Assembly (NCBI GenBank): GCA_032158295.1
Contig: CM063248.1
Coordinates: 21,291,273-21,355,272, forward strand
Direction: 5' to 3'
From: Pycnopodia helianthoides
Taxonomy: Eukaryota; Echinodermata; Asteroidea; Forcipulatida; Asteriidae
Length of the DNA stretch: 64,000 nucleotides
Part shown: one piece after another, positions 58,701 to 64,000 of the stretch
Numbering within the stretch: the first letter of the stretch is position 1
How the letters are laid out: every line of letters starts with the position of its first letter
Program-made: the position numbers and the translations under genes
The notes under the pieces: generated by a model
Seen by the model: the letters and a program-made list of their open reading frames with translations, nothing else
The model's database searches: none
Told to the model about the DNA's origin: nothing

Positions 58701-61700
58701 GTGTGAATCTGTGAACATTATGTTTTTCGATCTTACCAATAGTGTACAGGGCCTTTAACAGAAATAAAAAGGTCAGCAAACAGACTGGTAAAATGCATCG
58801 CAAAAACACCGTACACTATTGTACATGTATTGTATGTGTAAATACATGTAACAACTGCTTAAATATGCATTCACAAGATTGCCAATGTAATTATTGTCCA
58901 TTCCACAGGAGTCAAACTGAAAGGGATCAACACCATTGTACAAGATGATAATATTTATGTTAATCAGGTTCTGTTATGTACAGGTTGGGTGCATACATAA
59001 TTTGATCTAGATAACAACTGGAACATTTACGTACGCACATCTTCGCTGTGTTTATGTACAGTTTGTACACCGTCGTCGTTGCCTGTGAATATATTATGAT
59101 CATGTGCAGCACAGACCAGAATGTGAATTTCTGTGTGGAACTGATGAAGACCCTGTGCATTTACAATTTATTATTTAAATGGGTGAATTTACTTCCCAAT
59201 AAAAAAAGTTATAATAAAAAATACATTTATAGAGTGCTCTTAACACTGGGTAGCACATCGCTTTGAAAACAAATACAGTTGAATTAAAAGCACAAAAACT
59301 AGGCAAGTGATTTTAGTCAATATAATACCAAGTACATTTAGAAAACCAGACGAAACTATTGATACAAGCTGTACATGGTGCCATCAAAATGGAAAAAAAA
59401 TCATAATTTCAAGTAAATTTTCTGTGGTTCTTATATTTTCATAAATAGTCTCTCTGTTTAATTATTTTAAAGTGGATTTCTGTTACCTTTAAAGATCTTA
59501 TTTTTTGTTGTGTTTTCGTGGTGATCCTTCAACAACTAATAGCGTGCTCTTTACTAATATACATTAAATGTACTGTCCTCTGCACTTGGATGATGTTATT
59601 GTCAAATATGTATAGCTCATAATTAAATATTTATTTAAAATTCAATATGTATTAAAAACAAAGTCCTTTTTTGTGATTAGTCATTGCTAACAGTTTTTTA
59701 TTTTATTTTTTACTGAGTTTTGTTTTCTTGCCCTTGTAACAGTGATATTTTAGAAATAATATTTTCAAAATGTTTTTTTTAGAGAGATCTGTATGAAAGA
59801 ATTTGGTGCAAAAATGATAGTGTACATGAAATATACTGCTTGATTTTCTATTGTATTGTACTTTGTTTGTACAAAGTACATGTAGTGTTTGTCATACATT
59901 ACATTATACTGTTCTTGTTTGGTGATATCAATATCTTTTATTTCAGTTTTGAGCCACATGGTATGTTTTCTCTTTCTCATATTTGCCTTTGATATGTTAA
60001 TTCACAAACGGGGCCAAAGACTTAAACGAGCATTTAGTGCACCAAACTAAACAGAAAATGCATGAAAGGAAAATGCATGACAAGGAAGTGCCTAAAAGCA
60101 GATTGTTTGTTCAATTTAAAGTACTATGAAACAAAAATGATCCTGTAACTTATCATGTTGTGATATGTTGATTCAAACCCTTTCGTTATCGATGAATTCC
60201 AGTTTCTATTTTCACATGCATAGGTACACAAGCCTGTAACGCTTGATGGGAATTAATCTCAACAACTATAAATGCCTTGTCCTTGTAATAACAACAATAA
60301 CAAGCAAGCAAAATATTTTATGAATACAAAAGCTGCATTGTACCTAGATGCATCAGAGAGTTCTGGAGGATGTGGTATGTTTCCCTCCATTGTTACACAT
60401 CATTTGTGTTCTTCAGATGTGTTGCAAAAACAAACACAGCTGTAGTCACAGTTATAAGACGTGTGTTTAGAAAAAGCATTAGTGAAGCTATGGATATTGC
60501 AAGGTGCATTCTGACAATGAATCTACTTGGATTCAGGCTCATCAAGTTATTCAAGGTCTAGCTGGGGTTTTTTGGTGGGGGGGGGGGTTGCTTGAGATAG
60601 ACTTGGTTTCTGTCACAATTCTATCATAACATGAATATTTGTTACATTGGAAAGTTTATTTTGAAGTGAGTTGTTGATGTTTATTTATATATGTTTTTTC
60701 CTTTCCTGCCTAGCTTCAAAGTTTGTTTAAGGGCATTAACATTCAGGTTTTTAAAATCTTTTAAGTATTTTTAGAATAATTAACAATCAGGGCACTAAAG
60801 AAATTGTGTGCTTAGAGGGACAGGGTTAAAGCATCATTGTTTTTGTGGGTTTTTTTTCTTCAAATTAATACCAAGTAAATTATAATAAGAATATGTTTTG
60901 AATTACCTCGAAAATCATACTCCCACGGCCCTTCACATAACCATAATACTGCAATAAAATTGTGTATGTTGAACCACTAGGTCAAGAGTTTCTAAACATG
61001 GATTTGGCTTGTGGAATACGTATATCATGGCTAATGTCAGTGACAATTGTCATCAACAAAAATTAATAAATGGGGAATTGAAGTTGTATACGGTTTTTAA
61101 TATTGTTATCAAGAAGAAAGCAATTGTATGTTTGGACAGACAAACAGACTGCTTTTCTTGTGTGATTTATTCAAAGGTTTATGCATTTTGGGATCTCATG
61201 TGTTTTAACTTAATGACCTTTGTTTGGTTGTAGAATTGACCATGGGTATGGATTATCTTATGTCCCTGCTTGCATTAAGACATTAATCTATTCTGACGTG
61301 CACATAAAGATGAGATTTATTTTCCGTAGTAATCAAAACAAGTTCCTATAATTAAAAGATGTTTAATAGTGCTCCTTGGAGATTCAGTTGGTTATTTATC
61401 CAGCATTGAAAAACAACTTGTTAATGCACTCCTAGGCCATGTGTTTGGGTGGATGCCCTAATCTCCCAATTTCCTTCAAGGCTTATAGAAATTGCACTTA
61501 ATATTTTTGTAATGTATGATTGAGTATTTTTAGATTGATTGAATTCAAATGTTTGGTCATGTTGTTCAGAGAGAAGTGTGATATAATCACATTGCCAATG
61601 ATATTGTGAACCAAGACTTCTACACCTGCATTAACAAACATGCCTAGGTAATGGAGTGATCTTAATCTGTAAGTTTGTGAACTTTACTGACGTGATTGAA

Positions 61701-64000
61701 AGGTGCAGTATTTCACCTACATGGATTGCAAATTTGTTCTAAAGGTCATAACTACTTTGGTTTCAATTATATTTTTGTTTGCCATTTGTTTTTTCCAGGT
61801 GTGGGTGTTGCAATGGCAGTTGTATCATCTTATTTTTGCCTGTACTACAACCTGATCATCGCGTACACCATTCGGTACATGGTTGTTTCTTTCAAAAATC
61901 CACTTCCCTGGACGAGTTGTAACAATACTTGGAACACAGCCAGCTGTTATACCACAGTGTCATTGAGCCTTGGTAAGAATTCATTGGATTGTTGCCAGGC
62001 CACTTAAATAAATCCTGTGTGGGTACCTTGTCCTTGCGTTGCACCTGTTATTTATAAGTACTTTTTATTTGGCAAAGAGGTTATTTTACATCAACAAGTT
62101 AACAATCCCTTTTTGCCAACTGATATTTTAATACCTTTTTCGACCCTGAAATTGAACTTTTGGCATTGAATATCAAGATTTATTACGTATATTATAATTT
62201 ATTTGTTTATTACTGCCATTAGGATATATAAATACCTAAACCAGTCAGTAAAGGTGAAAAACAACCTGTTTCCTGAATGTCAGTTTCGAAGAAAGATGTA
62301 AAAATGTATAAATTTATATTTGTCATGTTAACATGGACTTTTAAAGGAACATCACAGAATTGGTTTTTGCTAACAAAACAGTTGCTGGCAGTGTAAGCAC
62401 TTTATGTAACTCACCATATACATAAAGTGACAAACCTGTAGAAGTTTGAGATCGATCAGCCATCTGGGTCACAAGAAAATAGTGAAAAACAGATTACACA
62501 TTTGCACGGAAATCATATAGATTCAACAAATGAATAAAACGCTCACTGAGCGATAAACTCCAATCGGAAAATTAGTTTATTCATTTCTCATCAAACATGG
62601 CATTTCAGACAGAAAAATTTCAAGGGATGTTTTCTACTATCATCATCATTAGACTGTGTAAGTTTTATGTAAATCTGAGATCAAAAAGTATATTTGTTCT
62701 TACCAATTCTGTAATGATCCTTTAAGCATATTCAGGGTATTTGCATGTTTTATATAATTTTTTAATCCTTGATCATTGATAGATAACTTGACGAAAGAAG
62801 ATGCTCAGTTGGTATCGTACAATACAGAAACTCCAAATACTTCAGTCGTTGAGGGGAATGATAGCAGTTTGGATTCAGGACCTCGTCGGATCAGAGCCAG
62901 TGAAGAGTATTGGAAGTAAGAAAAGGTTTTTTAAAGTAAAAAATTTAAACCTGCAAACTCATCTGTGTACTAATCAGTTTAACATTAAATTTCTAGTGGG
63001 ACTTGTTTTTGCTGTTGACAATTATCTTTTCTTTTTGCAATTTTGATAAACTTTCTTTTCTTTTTTTGAGTTGAAATTCAAATTTTAATGTTCTTCTTAA
63101 AAATTAGTGTCTTCAAAAAAAATATTTTCATCACCTTCCATCCCCCTCCCATTTGAAATAATAAGAGGAATGAATTATTGTTTTATTTTATTATAGATTT
63201 GGCGTGTTGAATGTTTCGGAAGGACTTGAGGATATTGGTTCTATCCAGTGGCCATTGCTTCTGAGCTTTCTTTGTGCCTGGATTTTGGTTTATTTGTGTA
63301 TCATCAAGGGAGTCAAATCATCAGGAAAGGTGTGTATGCATTCAGCACACTAAAGCTCCATCTAGTATCATTGTGGCAAGTCTTGGCCGAGCAGTCTAGT
63401 TCACCGGGCCCGTGCTCTGTTGTTGCCAGCAGCAGAGTGTGGGGTTTGAATCCCTGTCATGACACTTGTGCCCTTGAGCAAAACACTTAACCATTAATTT
63501 CTTTGTAAAAAGTTGGGAAGGTAGTGCATTCTGCTCTACGAGCCAGGCTCCTAGTGGATGATGCTCATGCCTACTTCCTTATGGACTGTCAAGGGGGTAA
63601 CCCTGTTGCAGCCCCAGGAGTAGGTGGCAGCTTGCCCCTGGTGATAGTTTATTTGGGTCGACAGCCCAAATCAGTGAAGTGTGGCATCTGGGCTTGTGAG
63701 TTAGTCGTTATCTCATAAAAAAATATAAATAAATTCTGAAATTAGATATTGGGATGCTTTCTAACATTATCAAAGTCCAATGTACATTCTCATAATGAGT
63801 AAGTAACATGTAACCGTTGTAATGTCAAAAGTAAGCAACCCCCCATCTCATTTTTATTTACAGGTTGTGTATTTCACTGCAACATTCCCTTATTTTGTTC
63901 TGGTGGTGCTGTTTATCCGAGGTGTGACACTGGATGGTGCCATGAAGGGCATTCTCTACTTCTTAACACCAGATTTTGATAAACTGCTCTCTGCCAATGT
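55785..64000 (+). CDS. SLC6 transporter, glycine-transporter-like, N-terminal half
   Basis: A sodium- and chloride-coupled plasma-membrane transporter. Exons: 55785-55932, 57247-57378, 61799-61972, 62783-62915, 63197-63329 and 63864 to the window edge, giving about 285 of some 600 residues. TM1 has [14 protein letters not shown], with Gly where monoamine transporters have Asp, so an amino-acid substrate is expected; TM2 includes [37 protein letters not shown] precedes TM3. Extracellular loop 2 has a Cys pair and several N-x-S/T sites. TM5 begins [13 protein letters not shown] and ends FIRGVTL, close to GlyT1/GlyT2. The exon starts at 55753 after TTTCCTCAG and has an in-frame TGA 18 bp before the ATG, which supports this start. 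The cytoplasmic N-terminus is short, about 17 residues. Confidence 0.93.
56150..56395. mobile_element. Decayed TTAA-type MITE, SLC6 intron 1
   Basis: Contains AATCGTTTCTCAAAATGAT and the end GAGTAATTACCAAAGGTATACCGTCCCTTTAA, resembling the right end of the element at 25630-25996. The left edge is unclear. Confidence 0.5.
56449..56904. repeat. Dispersed repeat with fold-back head, copy 2
   Basis: The second copy of 49938-50478, in SLC6 intron 1. The hairpin spans about 56462-56603 with apex GACGAGTCAAAGACGAGTC; its right arm is more decayed than in copy 1. Confidence 0.8.
58406..58758 (+). mobile_element. TTAA MITE, family 2, complete copy
   Basis: Starts TTAAAGGCATTGTACAC and ends GTGTACAGGGCCTTTAA, inverted with TTAA at both edges. 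The internal core GAGCTCACTTGG...GAGAAAATAGTGAAAAGAG parallels family 1. It lies in SLC6 intron 2. Confidence 0.85.
62341..62725 (+). mobile_element. TTAA MITE, family 1 copy C
   Basis: The same family and orientation as 16714-17097, with TTAA at both edges. It lies in SLC6 intron 3, 57 bp before exon 4. It lacks the palindrome carried by copy B. Confidence 0.88.
63381..63720 (+). mobile_element. tRNA-derived SINE, copy 2, SLC6 intron 5
   Basis: The head has TTGGCCGAGCAGTCTAG (A box) and GGTTTGAATCCC (B box), then CCCTTGAGCAAAACACTTAA and a long body matching the copy at 40265-40617. The tail is A-rich (ATAAAAAAATATAAATAAAT). It inserted in the same orientation as the gene. Confidence 0.85.

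Noticed and set aside
1..64000. CRISPR arrays, operons or other prokaryotic systems
   Set aside because: The window is clearly a spliced animal genome; tandem repeats here lack unique spacers of regular length.

Overview
The window looks like one scaffold piece from an animal nuclear genome. It is AT-rich, its genes have GT-AG introns, long stretches are non-coding, and several classes of retrotransposon and short inverted-repeat transposon are present. The gene set (mitochondrial lipoyl synthase, a GH27 lysosomal glycosidase, a single-repeat beta-thymosin, an SLC6 amino-acid transporter and an intronless class A GPCR) and the repeat style fit a marine invertebrate deuterostome, for example an echinoderm. 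The species cannot be fixed from the sequence alone. Exons were placed by hand from reading frame, splice-site consensus and remembered family motifs; no alignment or transcript was available.

Layout. 2.4-13.0 kb, + strand: a complete ten-exon lipoyl synthase gene (LIAS). Its introns hold a telomere-like array, a Penelope-like GIY-YIG remnant, a 2.3 kb LINE (itself interrupted by two tandem MITEs) and a TTAA-flanked MITE. 18.9-20.2 kb, - strand: an intronless peptide-receptor-like GPCR with two altered activation motifs. 20.2-24.3 kb: low-complexity DNA, hairpins and small palindromic insertions. 24.3-28.9 kb, + strand: a seven-exon (or more) alpha-galactosidase / alpha-N-acetylgalactosaminidase gene with transposons in three introns. 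30.9-32.3 kb, - strand: a tiny beta-thymosin gene whose probable leader exon lies in a near-perfect 190 bp tandem duplication. 32.3-55.7 kb: over 23 kb with no convincing host gene, made largely of nested transposons, SINEs, LINE pieces and segmental repeats. 55.8-64.0 kb, + strand: the first six coding exons of an SLC6 transporter, glycine-transporter-like, running off the right edge.

The host genes do not form a pathway or operon; they are independent eukaryotic genes. The most distinctive content is the mobile DNA: a set of TTAA-flanked MITEs sharing a core, hAT-like elements nested with visible target-site duplications, fold-back repeats sharing an apical CGAG-CGAAG-CG motif, and a very small palindrome (CATGGAGGTA arms) that appears to have inserted with a 6 bp duplication into a MITE whose empty versions are also in the window.
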